Assembly: GCA_017547975.1 (NCBI GenBank)
Contig: JAFYNU010000129.1
Span: forward strand, 1-12,289
Direction: 5' to 3'
Origin: Clostridia bacterium
GTDB lineage: Bacteria; Bacillota; Clostridia; Oscillospirales; QAMX01
Length of the DNA: 12,289 nt
The translations under genes were made by a program, and so were the position numbers. The notes under the pieces are model-generated. The model did no database searches, was not told where the DNA came from, and worked only from the letters and a program-made list of their open reading frames with translations. Positions 1-6,834 of this stretch are shown here, in pieces. Numbering within the stretch: position 1 is the first letter of the stretch; the number at the start of each line of letters is the position of its first letter.

Positions 1-348
1 ACCGATGACTCCCTGGATGATATCCAGGAAGGCCAGCATCAGCTCAAGTCCGTATGTGACAATGCTTTTGGCAAGGACAAAGCGGAAGAAAATTTTCAGG
101 GCATGTTCCGGTCGCTTCAGCTCCGCAAAGGAGCCGCAGGTTTTCATGACATCGATAACAAAGAAAAGCACCAGTAAGGCGTAGGCGATGGCCTGCAGGG
201 CTCCGTGGATGTCCATCATCACCGACCAGATGGCACCGCCCCGGAAGGTTTCGGGTGATTGGGTAACGAGTCTCCATATCTCTGCTTGTTTCTCGTTCCA
301 GACACCCAGAGCATTCTCCAGATTTTGAACCACCCAGTTATCCGACAT
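1..348 (-). CDS. VirB6/TrbL-like conjugal transfer membrane protein, partial (N-terminus)
   Basis: Only the first 116 residues are present; the frame stays open to the left edge, so the C-terminal part lies outside the window. The ATG at 348-346 follows a strong AAAGGGGG Shine-Dalgarno sequence. The start reads MSDNWVVQNLENALGVWNEK, then hydrophobic segments at about residues 48-66 and 85-115 (ending LAFLDIIQGVIG). This matches the N-terminus of the VirB6/TrbL-like (CD1112-type) proteins of Tn1549-like elements, polytopic inner-membrane parts of the type IV secretion channel. Its place directly after the Maff2/VirB2-like gene is the usual order. The family call rests on recalled pattern and synteny, since most of the protein is missing. 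Confidence 0.8.
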   Translation of the reverse strand, partial: MSDNWVVQNLENALGVWNEKQAEIWRLVTQSPETFRGGAIWSVMMDIHGALQAIAYALLVLFFVIDVMKTCGSFAELKRPEHALKIFFRFVLAKSIVTYGLELMLAFLDIIQGVIG

Positions 349-365
349 TCCGATACCCCCTTTCA

Positions 366-390
366 GGCGGGCTCAAGGGGTGAACCCGCC
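366..390 (-). repeat. Hairpin between the pilin-like gene and virB6
   Basis: Arms GGCGGG (366-371) and CCCGCC (385-390) form a 6-bp GC stem. After one mismatch, TCA/TGA adds three more pairs around a small loop. It lies 18 nt past the stop of the Maff2-like gene and just before the Shine-Dalgarno sequence of virB6. No T-run follows on the minus strand, so it is more likely an mRNA processing or stability element than a terminator. Confidence 0.55.
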
Positions 391-408
391 GTAAGTATTT
401 GCCGGTCA

Positions 409-750
409 TCAGCCGGTAATCAGGGTCAGGATCTCCTTGGCAAAGGTGATCACAATACCACCCGCCAGGGTCAGAAACCCGTTGGAACGCTGGGAGGGGT
501 CATGGCTCTGGAGGGAGAGACCCACCTGCACAATGCCCCAGCCCAGGAGGATGATGCCCACCGCGCGGATCAGGCCAAAGACGAAGTCGCTCAGGTTGTT
601 GACCACGGTAAGGGGATCTTCCCCGGCGGCAGAGACCGTTACCCCAAGACCCAAAATCAGGGCCATGGTCAGAACCATGACCACGTAGGATCGGAAGCCC
701 CTTTTGACCGAGCCCGGCAGGGACAGTTTGTTATTCTTGTTTTTCTTCAT
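409..750 (-). CDS. Maff2 / VirB2-like small membrane protein (pilin-like T4SS component)
   Basis: A 113-aa protein with ATG at 750 and GGAGG nine bases upstream. It has a lysine-rich N-terminus (MKKNKNNK), a hydrophobic segment at about 21-41 ending VSAAG (signal-peptide-like, possible cleavage after residue 42), and two further hydrophobic segments at about 57-78 and 91-111. The loop DPSQRSNGFLTLAGGIVI resembles the P-x-G-x-x-x-L-x-x-G-G-I signature of Maff2 family proteins. Signal peptide plus two membrane helices is the layout of VirB2/TrbC pilins, so a pilin-like or channel-lining role is likely but inferred. The gene overlaps the end of virD4 by 20 bp and precedes virB6, as in Tn1549-like transfer operons. 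Confidence 0.8.
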   Translation of the reverse strand: MKKNKNNKLSLPGSVKRGFRSYVVMVLTMALILGLGVTVSAAGEDPLTVVNNLSDFVFGLIRAVGIILLGWGIVQVGLSLQSHDPSQRSNGFLTLAGGIVITFAKEILTLITG

Positions 751-2560
751 GTTGTTTTACCTCCAATTTGTTTTTGATCAGTTCTTCCAGTTCTTCTTCA
801 CAGAGGAAGATGTATTCTTCCTCATCCACCGACTGAGCGGTGGCCTTTTTCAAAAGCCTTTCGTCCACCAAGAGGGAGGCAATGCTGATTAGATCCTCCC
901 CGTGGCGGTAGGGTTCTGCTCCCCCATCGGTGGTGAACTTCAGGTGGGGATGCTTCAGAATATCATATTTGAAATCCCGGATGGGTCGTTCACCACGGAT
1001 GAATAACAGGGCATACCGATTGTCCAGCATTCGTACCTCAGCAGGATCCAGAAGTTCCCGTCCGCTGATTTGCCAGTTGGTGGAATAATTCCCATGGGGA
1101 CCCTGGGATCTGCCATAGGTGTTGGTGTCGATGGTTTCCTTGCCCAGAAGCTTGGACACATATTCGTGGGTGGATTGCTCGTTGCCGCCAAGATACAGGA
1201 ACTCATCGCAGTTGCCGATGATGGATTCCCATTGCTTTTCAAACAGAGCCTTCAACTGAGCCAGATTCTGGATGATGATGGAAACCGAGATTTCCCGGCT
1301 TCGCATGGTGGCAAGCAGTTTGTCAAACTCATCGGGAAGGGCTACGTTGGCAAATTCGTCCATGACAAAATGGACGTGCATTGGGAGCCTGCCATCGTGA
1401 ACGATGTCCGCCTGGTAGTAAAGCTGTTGGAACAGTTGGGTATAAAGCATGCCGATGATAAAGTTGAAGGAGCTGTCGTTATCGGGGATGACGGCGAAGA
1501 TCGCCATCTTTTTCTCCCCGAGCTGCCAAAGCTCCAGTTCATCGGTCTGGGTGATTCCTGCAAGCGATTCCAGATTGAATTTCTCCAGACGGGAGATCAG
1601 GGTAATCTGAATGGACTTCAGGGTCTTACCCGAACCGGAACGGTAGTTCCGGTAGTACTTCAGGGCTACGTGCTCCGGGTTTCTCGATTCCAGACGTTCG
1701 AACAGAATGTCCAGGGTGGAGCGGTAGTTTTCGTTGTCCTCCTTTACCTCTCCCGCTCGAATCATTTCCATGACCATGGGAAAATTTTGTTCCTCCGGGG
1801 GAGCCTCGTAGTGCAGGTAAAACACCAGGGCCAGAAGGAGCATCATAGCCGCCTGGTCCCAGAAGGGATCCTGGCTTTGAGATCCCTTTGGTGTGGTGTT
1901 TTTGAACAGGTTGGTGACAAGCCGCTGAATGTCGTTGTCGTCCCGCAGGTACACGAAAGGGTTGTAACAGTGGCTCTTTTGCATGTTGATCAGGTCCACC
2001 ACCCGGATGTCGTAGCCCTTCACCTTCAGGAGATTCCCCGTGTCGCGAAGCAATTCTCCCTTGGGGTCAAGGCAAACGAAGGAGGTGTTGGCGTTCATGA
2101 TGTTGGGTTTGGCGAAGAACCGGGTCTTGCCGGAACCCGACCCGCCGCAGACCAGAATATTCAGGTTTCTCCGGTGCTTTCGTCCGTCCAGACCGATGGC
2201 CACGTTTTGGGTCAAAAGCTTGTTTTCGGTGGAAACCCTGTCTGCATATTTGCTGTTGACCAGGTTCGGTGTGCCCCATTTTGCCGACCCGTGTTCCTCC
2301 CTCCTTCGGTAGTTGCGCACCGAGGAAAGGTAGATCCCGATAGCAAGCCCGTAGGCGGAAACAAAAATGAGGACAGTTTTCAAACTGTTCTCACACCATT
2401 GGAGCCGGAAGGGGCGATTCATCACCTCGCTCAAATTCTCTATGATACTTGCCAAGCCGTCCCCCGTAATGGGAGCAATCAGGATGGCAAGCCAGACTAC
2501 AAGGAAGCCCCCGCAAACATACAGAAGGATGTTCTGCCGGGAGAACCTATCGTTCCTCAT
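731..2560 (-). CDS. virD4: VirD4/TraG-family type IV coupling protein
   Basis: A 609-aa conjugative coupling ATPase that links the relaxase-DNA complex to the secretion channel. There are two N-terminal transmembrane segments (about 9-29 and 60-80). The Walker A motif GGSGSGKT is at about 139-146, followed by CLDPKGELL near 164-171. The Walker B motif VMDEFAN is near 399-405, with IIIQNLAQL after it. The chosen ATG at 2560 follows AAGGGA by five bases; an in-frame ATG at 2596 would add 12 residues and has a weaker site (GAAGG). The start overlaps the end of the upstream 63-aa gene by 14 bp, and the stop overlaps the Maff2-like start. The acidic, glutamine-rich C-terminal tail is typical. Length is normal and all motor motifs are present. 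Confidence 0.95.
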   Translation of the reverse strand: MRNDRFSRQNILLYVCGGFLVVWLAILIAPITGDGLASIIENLSEVMNRPFRLQWCENSLKTVLIFVSAYGLAIGIYLSSVRNYRRREEHGSAKWGTPNLVNSKYADRVSTENKLLTQNVAIGLDGRKHRRNLNILVCGGSGSGKTRFFAKPNIMNANTSFVCLDPKGELLRDTGNLLKVKGYDIRVVDLINMQKSHCYNPFVYLRDDNDIQRLVTNLFKNTTPKGSQSQDPFWDQAAMMLLLALVFYLHYEAPPEEQNFPMVMEMIRAGEVKEDNENYRSTLDILFERLESRNPEHVALKYYRNYRSGSGKTLKSIQITLISRLEKFNLESLAGITQTDELELWQLGEKKMAIFAVIPDNDSSFNFIIGMLYTQLFQQLYYQADIVHDGRLPMHVHFVMDEFANVALPDEFDKLLATMRSREISVSIIIQNLAQLKALFEKQWESIIGNCDEFLYLGGNEQSTHEYVSKLLGKETIDTNTYGRSQGPHGNYSTNWQISGRELLDPAEVRMLDNRYALLFIRGERPIRDFKYDILKHPHLKFTTDGGAEPYRHGEDLISIASLLVDERLLKKATAQSVDEEEYIFLCEEELEELIKNKLEVKQHEEKQE

Positions 2561-2738
2561 GGGTATCCCTTCGACTTTCCTTTGGGGTGGGGGCATCCAT
2601 GACCTTCAGCATCAGCCTCTCCAGATCCTGGGTCGGTTCGCCATTTTGAATCCGGATATTTCGCATATTGGACAACCCGCTGATCAGCAGACACTTCTCA
2701 AAGTTGTCCAGGGCGACCATTACTTTTTCCTGACTCAT
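2547..2738 (-). CDS. Small hypothetical protein between pcfB and virD4
   Basis: A 63-aa protein whose ATG overlaps the pcfB stop as ATGA, indicating translational coupling. Its 3' end overlaps virD4. It is predicted mostly helical and charged, with no membrane segment. No named family is recognised. The segment from about residue 25 (MRN) to 49 (MDA) aligns without gaps to the C-terminus of the separate 53-aa protein encoded at 6610-6771: 12 of 25 positions are identical (including RN, G, PT, D, R, LK, M, A) and most others are conservative. Conserved coupling between pcfB and virD4 suggests a role linked to the coupling protein, but this is inference. Confidence 0.75.
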   Translation of the reverse strand: MSQEKVMVALDNFEKCLLISGLSNMRNIRIQNGEPTQDLERLMLKVMDAPTPKESRRDTHEER

Positions 2739-3478
2739 TTATGCACCTCCTTGGGGCCCTTTTTGGGTAGTTCCGGTATGGGATTTTCGCTTTTGACGGG
2801 GTCCGGCTGTCTCCTCTGTTCCAAACGGATTTCCTCCAGCTCGCGTCTGACCGAAGGCCGTTCAGGGGCGCCCTCGCCGGGGCCATCTCTGTGTGCGGAT
2901 GAAGGCTCGGACCGATGGGACTTCGTCGTCCGGCCTGATGTGGGGTTTTCGGTATGACTCCTTTCTGCTGTGGGATTCGGCTGTTCCGGTATCACGCCCT
3001 CCAGAAATTCATCCACCTTATCCCGAACGGGCTCGGTTCGTTCGGGAACCGGGAATTCTTCAATGGGGGATTCCCGCTGGATCTCGGTTCGTATCCTGCC
3101 CATATCCGTCGAGGACAGGTGGAACCGTTCGAAGATGCGATTAATCTTTCCCGCATCCTCCTCCCGAACCATAATGTCGGTGATCCCGTCTTTCGCATTG
3201 CGGTCCTTGAGGACGCAATAGAGGACACCGTATTTCTTCGCTTCCTCGCAGAATTTTTGCAGTTCGGAATCCATTACCGCAAAAACAGACAGCTCCTTTC
3301 CGCTTTTGAGCATGTTTGTAAGGCGGGTTTTGCCTTTGGTTTTCTTTTGATCCCGCAGAATAGCAAAGATCAGGATCGCCAATCGCTCGGCAGCTTTACC
3401 GCTGATTTTGGCGGCGACTTCAACGCCGTTCAGGGACATCCTCACGACCTGTTCCGCCGCTTCGCCTGAGTAGTTCAT
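2735..3478 (-). CDS. pcfB: PcfB-family protein (DUF3801), relaxosome/coupling accessory
   Basis: A 247-aa protein of the PcfB (DUF3801) family. PcfB of pCF10 is a relaxosome accessory factor that binds the coupling protein and relaxase. The conserved N-terminus MNYSGEAAEQVVRMSLNG is followed by KTKGKTRLTNMLKSGKELSV and KYGVLYCVLKDR, ending near residue 130. The remainder is a hydrophilic, low-complexity, charged and proline-rich tail. The ATG at 3478 is preferred because GGAG sits seven bases upstream; an ATG two codons earlier (3484) abuts the same site. The gene begins inside the 3' end of the relaxase gene (59-bp overlap) and couples to the next gene through ATGA. Confidence 0.9.
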   Translation of the reverse strand: MNYSGEAAEQVVRMSLNGVEVAAKISGKAAERLAILIFAILRDQKKTKGKTRLTNMLKSGKELSVFAVMDSELQKFCEEAKKYGVLYCVLKDRNAKDGITDIMVREEDAGKINRIFERFHLSSTDMGRIRTEIQRESPIEEFPVPERTEPVRDKVDEFLEGVIPEQPNPTAERSHTENPTSGRTTKSHRSEPSSAHRDGPGEGAPERPSVRRELEEIRLEQRRQPDPVKSENPIPELPKKGPKEVHK

Positions 3479-4850
3479 CTGCATTCTCCTTTCCTTGGGG
3501 TTGTTGGGTTCGAAGGGCTTCCAGCTCTGTTTCGATTTGATGGGCACGGGTTGACACACGATCGCATATTTTGAAGGTATTCCGGAGCCTTCGTATGGCT
3601 TCCGAATGCGCTGCGATTTGCCTCCTGACTTCCAGGATTGCGGGTTCGTCTCCGGTACGAAGCATCCGCCTGAGTTGGTTGCGAAGCTCGTCCCGGTTGT
3701 CGGTTAGCTCCTGCAGTTCGGCGGAGGCTCGGGTTTGGTATTGGGCCAGATCATCAAGGGTCTCGATTTTGTTTTCCGCCAGAAATCTGGTTTGCTCATC
3801 CAGCCGCTCCAATTTCCGAAGATCCTCCCGTATGGCGGCAGAGATCTTTTTGACAGATGCCGGAAACCGGATGAGAATATGGAGCTCATAGCAGTAGTGG
3901 TAGTAGAGGGCGGCAATGCCTTTTGCTTTGGTTCGTGGCGGATTTTCTGTACGATACCGATGATATTTGTGTTCCTCCTCTTCGGGGAAGGGGACTCTTT
4001 CCGCGATGTTTTCCAGAATGCGGTTGCAGATTTCGTCCACCGTGTAGTCCTCGCCAAGTCGGTCGAACCGTCGGAAGCGTTCGGCACCCTGGGGGCGCAG
4101 GGAAGGCCTCTCCAGAGGTTGGCCGTTTTTGCTATGAAACTTGAATTCATACCCCCAGGATGCCATTAAATCGTAAAAATCCCGTTCTGTCACCGAAGCG
4201 GCAATGGCCCGGTCGATGTCTTTCCGGATGAGACCGGCATTTGTGGGCTTGCCCTCCTTTTCAGCCAGCCATTCTCCATAATTCCTTCCCGTTCCATCCG
4301 GGTGGCGGACGACGGAAAGGCCGTGCTCCCGGCAGATTCGGTCGGATGCTGTCTGCATCTGTCGGTAATCGTCATTGGTCCGGTGGAATTTCATGCCGTC
4401 CACAAAGGATACCGTATTGATCACAAAGTGCGTGTGGATGTGGGATGCTTTATCCAGGTGGGTTGCTACAAGCACCTGGTAACGATCTCCCCATAACTCC
4501 CGGGCAAGCTGTATTCCGATTTGATGGGCTTGCTCCGGGGCCACCTCTCCCTCCCGGAAGGATTGGTAGCCGTGATAAGCAATGGTACCGTCCTCCTTTC
4601 CAAACTGCTTTTTTACAGCCATCATCTCCCAACGGGCGTTATCGGCGGTGCAATTGATACCGGAAACGAGCTGCCTTTGGTTTGTTGCCTTTTCCCGACC
4701 GGCATAGGCAATGACGTCCTCCAGGGAATTGCGATCGACTTCTTCGGTGGTGGAAAGCATCTGCGGGGCTTTGGTTTTGTCTGGGTTCTCTGCGTAGAGA
4801 AGAACCTTACCGATATATCCTTTGACCCGCCACAGAGAGGTAACTGCCAT
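3420..4850 (-). CDS. Relaxase/mobilization nuclease (MOBP/VirD2-like)
   Basis: A 476-aa relaxase expected to nick oriT and pilot the transferred strand. The N-terminus MAVTSLWRVKGYIGKVLLYA carries the candidate catalytic tyrosines (Y12, Y19) of motif I. AYHGYQSF near 91-98 resembles the MOBP motif with H93. The metal-binding three-histidine motif is at 131-141: H131, D133, H137, H139 and H141. The C-terminal half is rich in helix and charge (about 330-476), probably coiled coil. This is the Tn1549-type relaxase/mobilization nuclease family (PF03432). Its start overlaps the mobC stop as TAATG, giving tight coupling, and GGAGGTGA lies about ten bases upstream. All motifs look intact. Which tyrosine attacks cannot be decided from the sequence. 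Confidence 0.93.
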   Translation of the reverse strand: MAVTSLWRVKGYIGKVLLYAENPDKTKAPQMLSTTEEVDRNSLEDVIAYAGREKATNQRQLVSGINCTADNARWEMMAVKKQFGKEDGTIAYHGYQSFREGEVAPEQAHQIGIQLARELWGDRYQVLVATHLDKASHIHTHFVINTVSFVDGMKFHRTNDDYRQMQTASDRICREHGLSVVRHPDGTGRNYGEWLAEKEGKPTNAGLIRKDIDRAIAASVTERDFYDLMASWGYEFKFHSKNGQPLERPSLRPQGAERFRRFDRLGEDYTVDEICNRILENIAERVPFPEEEEHKYHRYRTENPPRTKAKGIAALYYHYCYELHILIRFPASVKKISAAIREDLRKLERLDEQTRFLAENKIETLDDLAQYQTRASAELQELTDNRDELRNQLRRMLRTGDEPAILEVRRQIAAHSEAIRRLRNTFKICDRVSTRAHQIETELEALRTQQPQGKENADELLRRSGGTGREDVPERR

Positions 4851-5164
4851 TAGCCGTACATCACCTCCAACAGTTTCCCTTTGAGTTCCTCCAGGCTGGC
4901 GGCATTTTCCCGGTAGGTGTCTGTATCTATGAAGTTCATGGCATTTGCCCGACGGGCAATCTGGTTCATGTTATTGCTGATTTGCTGAAGTAGTGTCAGT
5001 GTTTTGCATAAATCCGGAGAGGGTCGTTCCTTGATGCTTTTCTCATGGATGAGAGCTCTCAAATAGGCTTCTCTGGACAATCCGCTCCGCCTTACCCGGT
5101 TTTCCAGAAAGTCCAGTTCCTGTTGCGTTAGCCTGACCAAGACGCTGTGGTCGCGTTTTCGCAT
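4850..5164 (-). CDS. mobC: MobC-like relaxosome accessory protein
   Basis: A 104-aa basic protein: an N-terminal ribbon-helix-helix-like region (VLVRLTQQELDFLENRVRRS), then GLSREAYLRALI, then the MobC hallmark NNMNQIARRAN near 65-75. MobC proteins bind oriT and help the relaxase load. The start is uncertain. The ATG at 5164 lies 13 bases after GGAGG, longer than ideal. The in-frame GTG at 5176 almost touches GGAGG, and an in-frame ATT at 5170 is ideally spaced (seven bases). The ATG is kept as the conservative choice. The stop overlaps the relaxase ATG by one base. It is the first gene of the transfer operon, directly next to the candidate oriT. Confidence 0.88.
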   Translation of the reverse strand: MRKRDHSVLVRLTQQELDFLENRVRRSGLSREAYLRALIHEKSIKERPSPDLCKTLTLLQQISNNMNQIARRANAMNFIDTDTYRENAASLEELKGKLLEVMYG

Positions 5165-5184
5165 ATAAATTGACACACCTCCAA

Positions 5185-5245
5185 TAAGGGTTTGGGGCTA
5201 CCCCCAAAAGCTGCCTTGGATATCCAAAGGCGATGCTTGCTAAGA
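5185..5245 (-). other. Candidate origin of transfer (oriT)
   Basis: The gap between the YodL-DUF3846 gene and mobC holds two adjacent inverted repeats. One has arms TTTGGGG (5191-5197) and CCCCAAA (5202-5208) with a four-base loop. The other is the 12-bp palindrome TTGGATATCCAA (5216-5227), extended by CC/GG pairs with one bulged base. Inverted repeats immediately upstream of mobC and the relaxase are the usual position and form of a MOBP oriT. The nick site cannot be assigned by reading. Confidence 0.6.
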
Positions 5246-5273
5246 AAATACCATAGCTTTTTCCTTGAGGTAA
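5245..5273 (-). promoter_or_regulatory. Possible promoter for the mob/transfer operon
   Basis: On the minus strand, TTACCT (5273-5268) is separated by 17 bases from TATTTT (5250-5245). The -10 box is preceded by TGG, an extended -10 feature. It would start transcription within the candidate oriT and read into mobC. The boxes are imperfect. Confidence 0.35.
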
Positions 5274-5283
5274 TCTTCGAGGA

Positions 5284-6030
5284 TTATCTCTCTTGTTCCT
5301 TCTCAGGACGGAAAGGAATGGCTTTGATTTCGCTATCCACTCTGAAAAACATCTCGGGGTATTGGAACATTTTGGTGTACTTCTTTGCCTGCTCATCGGT
5401 CAGGCTCCCGAAGTTTTCGCCACTGCAATCACAGATAAAACAAGGACCGGCAATGATATCGAGGATCTGTTTTTCTACGGGGCTTTTCCCGGTGTCCTCC
5501 TCTGCATAGATGGCACGGTTGAGGGGCAGACCATTGATTTTGCCCTCCTCGTTGCATACAATACAAACCTCTTCTTCAAAGGGGTAGCAGGCTTCGATGT
5601 AGCCCCCAACGAAGTCCTGCATTCCGCCAAGGGTGGCTTCAATGGTTCCGACCCGTGCCATTTCTCCGGGTTCCAGGATCACCACCGTGATTCCCTTCAG
5701 GGGGTGTGCCGCCTCTGCGTCAAATTCCACCTGCTGAAAACCGATGGTGTCGCAGAAATGGGCGGATGTCGTTCCATCCTCTGCTTCGATGACCACGATG
5801 TCCGATACCGACATAGAACGCCCCTGGAAACCATCAGGATGGTCGAAGTTGAAAGCAGCAAAAGCGTCTTCCAAACTATTGCCGTCTATCTCGCCATCAA
5901 ATACGCAGTCATAGATGGAGCTGTCGATGCCGGTAGGGTTTCCTGTCTTTTGGGCAATCCAATCCCGGGACATAAAGGCGCAGGATTTGGAATCCCGATC
6001 CAAATTGATTTGATAAAGCTTGATTTTCAT
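5284..6030 (-). CDS. YodL domain - DUF3846 fusion protein
   Basis: A 248-aa soluble, acidic protein with ATG at 6030 and AGGAGG upstream. Residues 1-105 match the YodL-like domain: MKIKLYQINL, then IYDCVFDGE, LEDAFAAFNFDHP, the core GRSMSVSDIV, and HFCDTIGF. Residues about 113-222 match DUF3846: ITVVILEPGE, GTIEATLGGMQDFVGGYIE, LPLNRAIY and IIAGPCFIC. Both domains are common in clostridial conjugative elements and phages, often in proteins with ArdA or ArdC-like partners, but their biochemical roles are not established. The gene lies 15 bp after the small membrane protein gene and is the last gene before the candidate oriT. A role during establishment in the recipient is a reasonable guess only. 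Confidence 0.8.
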   Translation of the reverse strand: MKIKLYQINLDRDSKSCAFMSRDWIAQKTGNPTGIDSSIYDCVFDGEIDGNSLEDAFAAFNFDHPDGFQGRSMSVSDIVVIEAEDGTTSAHFCDTIGFQQVEFDAEAAHPLKGITVVILEPGEMARVGTIEATLGGMQDFVGGYIEACYPFEEEVCIVCNEEGKINGLPLNRAIYAEEDTGKSPVEKQILDIIAGPCFICDCSGENFGSLTDEQAKKYTKMFQYPEMFFRVDSEIKAIPFRPEKEQER

Positions 6031-6045
6031 AAGGTTCCTCCTCTT

Positions 6046-6540
6046 CTATACCTTTTGAATTACCCGCTTGAATTTCAGCGGGCTTTCCTCAATGTAAGCT
6101 CCAACCAGCCGATGCTGTTCCCTGGTTTCGGCGTAGGCTGTGATGGTGATTGTTTTTCGCTCCCAATCCAGCGTGTAGCTGTCGGTGGTTACGTTGGTAA
6201 TATGATGTTCCGCCAGAAAATCCCGGAGGTTCTGCATGGCCTCCCTGTTATCCGACATGATGACATTAACATAGGTTCGCTCCCTGGAAAAACGGTTGCT
6301 GACCGCTACCGCCAGGCAACAGCCTAATCCGCTGGCAACCGAAACCACGATCATGGCAAGGTTGCCATCCGATGAAACCACATCTTTGGTAATATGCAGA
6401 TAGATGTAGTTGGATACCGCAAGGAAAAGCCCTGCAAGGAGGCAACGGTTGCGCTGGATCAGGATGGTTTTGGTTGTGTTCAGGGCGTTGTCCAGCATTT
6501 GCGCAAGGAACAGAAACGTCAGGTGAAAAAGGCTACTCAT
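6046..6540 (-). CDS. Small membrane protein, DUF5698/UPF0316-like layout
   Basis: A 164-aa protein. Hydrophobic segments at about 1-18, 34-50 and 60-81 are followed by a soluble C-terminal domain (85-164) with alternating hydrophobic strands (YVNVIMSDN, TITITAYAE). The N-terminal part resembles DUF5698 of UPF0316 proteins, which also pair a membrane region with a small cytoplasmic domain; the match is by layout and partial motif memory, not decisive. The ATG at 6540 follows AAAGGAGAT with a spacing of about 11-12 bases. The gene begins only 30 bp after a strong terminator hairpin, so its expression depends on readthrough or an unseen promoter. Function unknown. Confidence 0.75.
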   Translation of the reverse strand: MSSLFHLTFLFLAQMLDNALNTTKTILIQRNRCLLAGLFLAVSNYIYLHITKDVVSSDGNLAMIVVSVASGLGCCLAVAVSNRFSRERTYVNVIMSDNREAMQNLRDFLAEHHITNVTTDSYTLDWERKTITITAYAETREQHRLVGAYIEESPLKFKRVIQKV

Positions 6541-6570
6541 ACATATTGGTATCTCCTTTCCGGGAAAGCA

Positions 6571-6600
6571 AAAAGCCGTGGATGCGACTCCACGGCTTTT
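6571..6600 (-). terminator. Strong intrinsic terminator, possibly bidirectional
   Basis: Perfect 12-bp arms AAAAGCCGTGGA (6571-6582) and TCCACGGCTTTT (6589-6600) flank a six-base loop. On the minus strand the stem ends in five T, nine bases after the stop of the 53-aa gene. The A/T symmetry would also allow termination on the plus strand. Confidence 0.88.
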
Positions 6601-6609
6601 GCGCTCCCG

Positions 6610-6771
6610 CTATTTGGCTTGCATAATTTTAAGAAAAATTCTGTCAATATCCTCGGTGGGCTTCCCCTCGCGGATGACCCTGTTCCGGAACCAGAGCATG
6701 GCATCCCGCAGGAATCTTGCCTCGGCGGGGGTAAGTGTCAGGATATACTTTTCTTTTTTCTTGAACCACAT
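6610..6771 (-). CDS. Small 53-aa hypothetical protein
   Basis: The ATG at 6771 follows AGGAGG by seven bases, a near-ideal site, and the gene ends TAG at 6610. The protein begins MWFKKKEKYILTLTPAEARF and continues with a helical, charged region. Positions 28-52 (FRN to QA) align without gaps to residues 25-49 of the 63-aa protein encoded at 2547-2738, sharing RN, G, PT, D, R, LK, M and A. It has its own promoter-like -10 upstream and a terminator nine bases downstream, so it looks like a monocistronic unit placed inside the operon. No named family is recognised. The strong ribosome binding site and the similarity make a real gene very likely. Confidence 0.82.
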   Translation of the reverse strand: MWFKKKEKYILTLTPAEARFLRDAMLWFRNRVIREGKPTEDIDRIFLKIMQAK

Positions 6772-6796
6772 GGTGTGACCTCCTGTTTTTTCTTCT

Positions 6797-6802
6797 ATTA
6801 TA
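6797..6802 (-). promoter_or_regulatory. Promoter -10 box for the 53-aa gene
   Basis: A perfect TATAAT reads on the minus strand at 6802-6797, 25 bases before the ATG at 6771, within an AT-rich stretch after the ardC-like stop. No convincing -35 lies at 16-18 bases; TTGAAA is at only nine bases and TTGCAC at 25. The start site and leader would be very short, with the Shine-Dalgarno sequence near the 5' end. Confidence 0.5.
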
Positions 6803-6834
6803 CAGAAGGGTTTTCAAAAAGAAAAATGTGCAAA

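Noticed and set aside
259..777. 172-codon plus-strand open frame
   Set aside because: It is antisense to the pilin-like gene and spans its flanking gap; the minus-strand gene has a signal peptide, membrane segments and a ribosome binding site.
2561..2596. ATG at 2596 as the virD4 start
   Set aside because: It is possible but has a weaker site; the ATG at 2560 has AAGGGA at good spacing and starts just before the first membrane helix.
1070..2602. 510-codon open frame on the plus strand opposite virD4
   Set aside because: It is antisense to a complete coupling protein with intact motor motifs, has no recognisable domain and no operon context; it is a shadow caused by codon bias.
5293..6327. 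344-codon plus-strand open frame
   Set aside because: It runs opposite two convincing minus-strand genes and across their boundary, with no domain or ribosome binding site.
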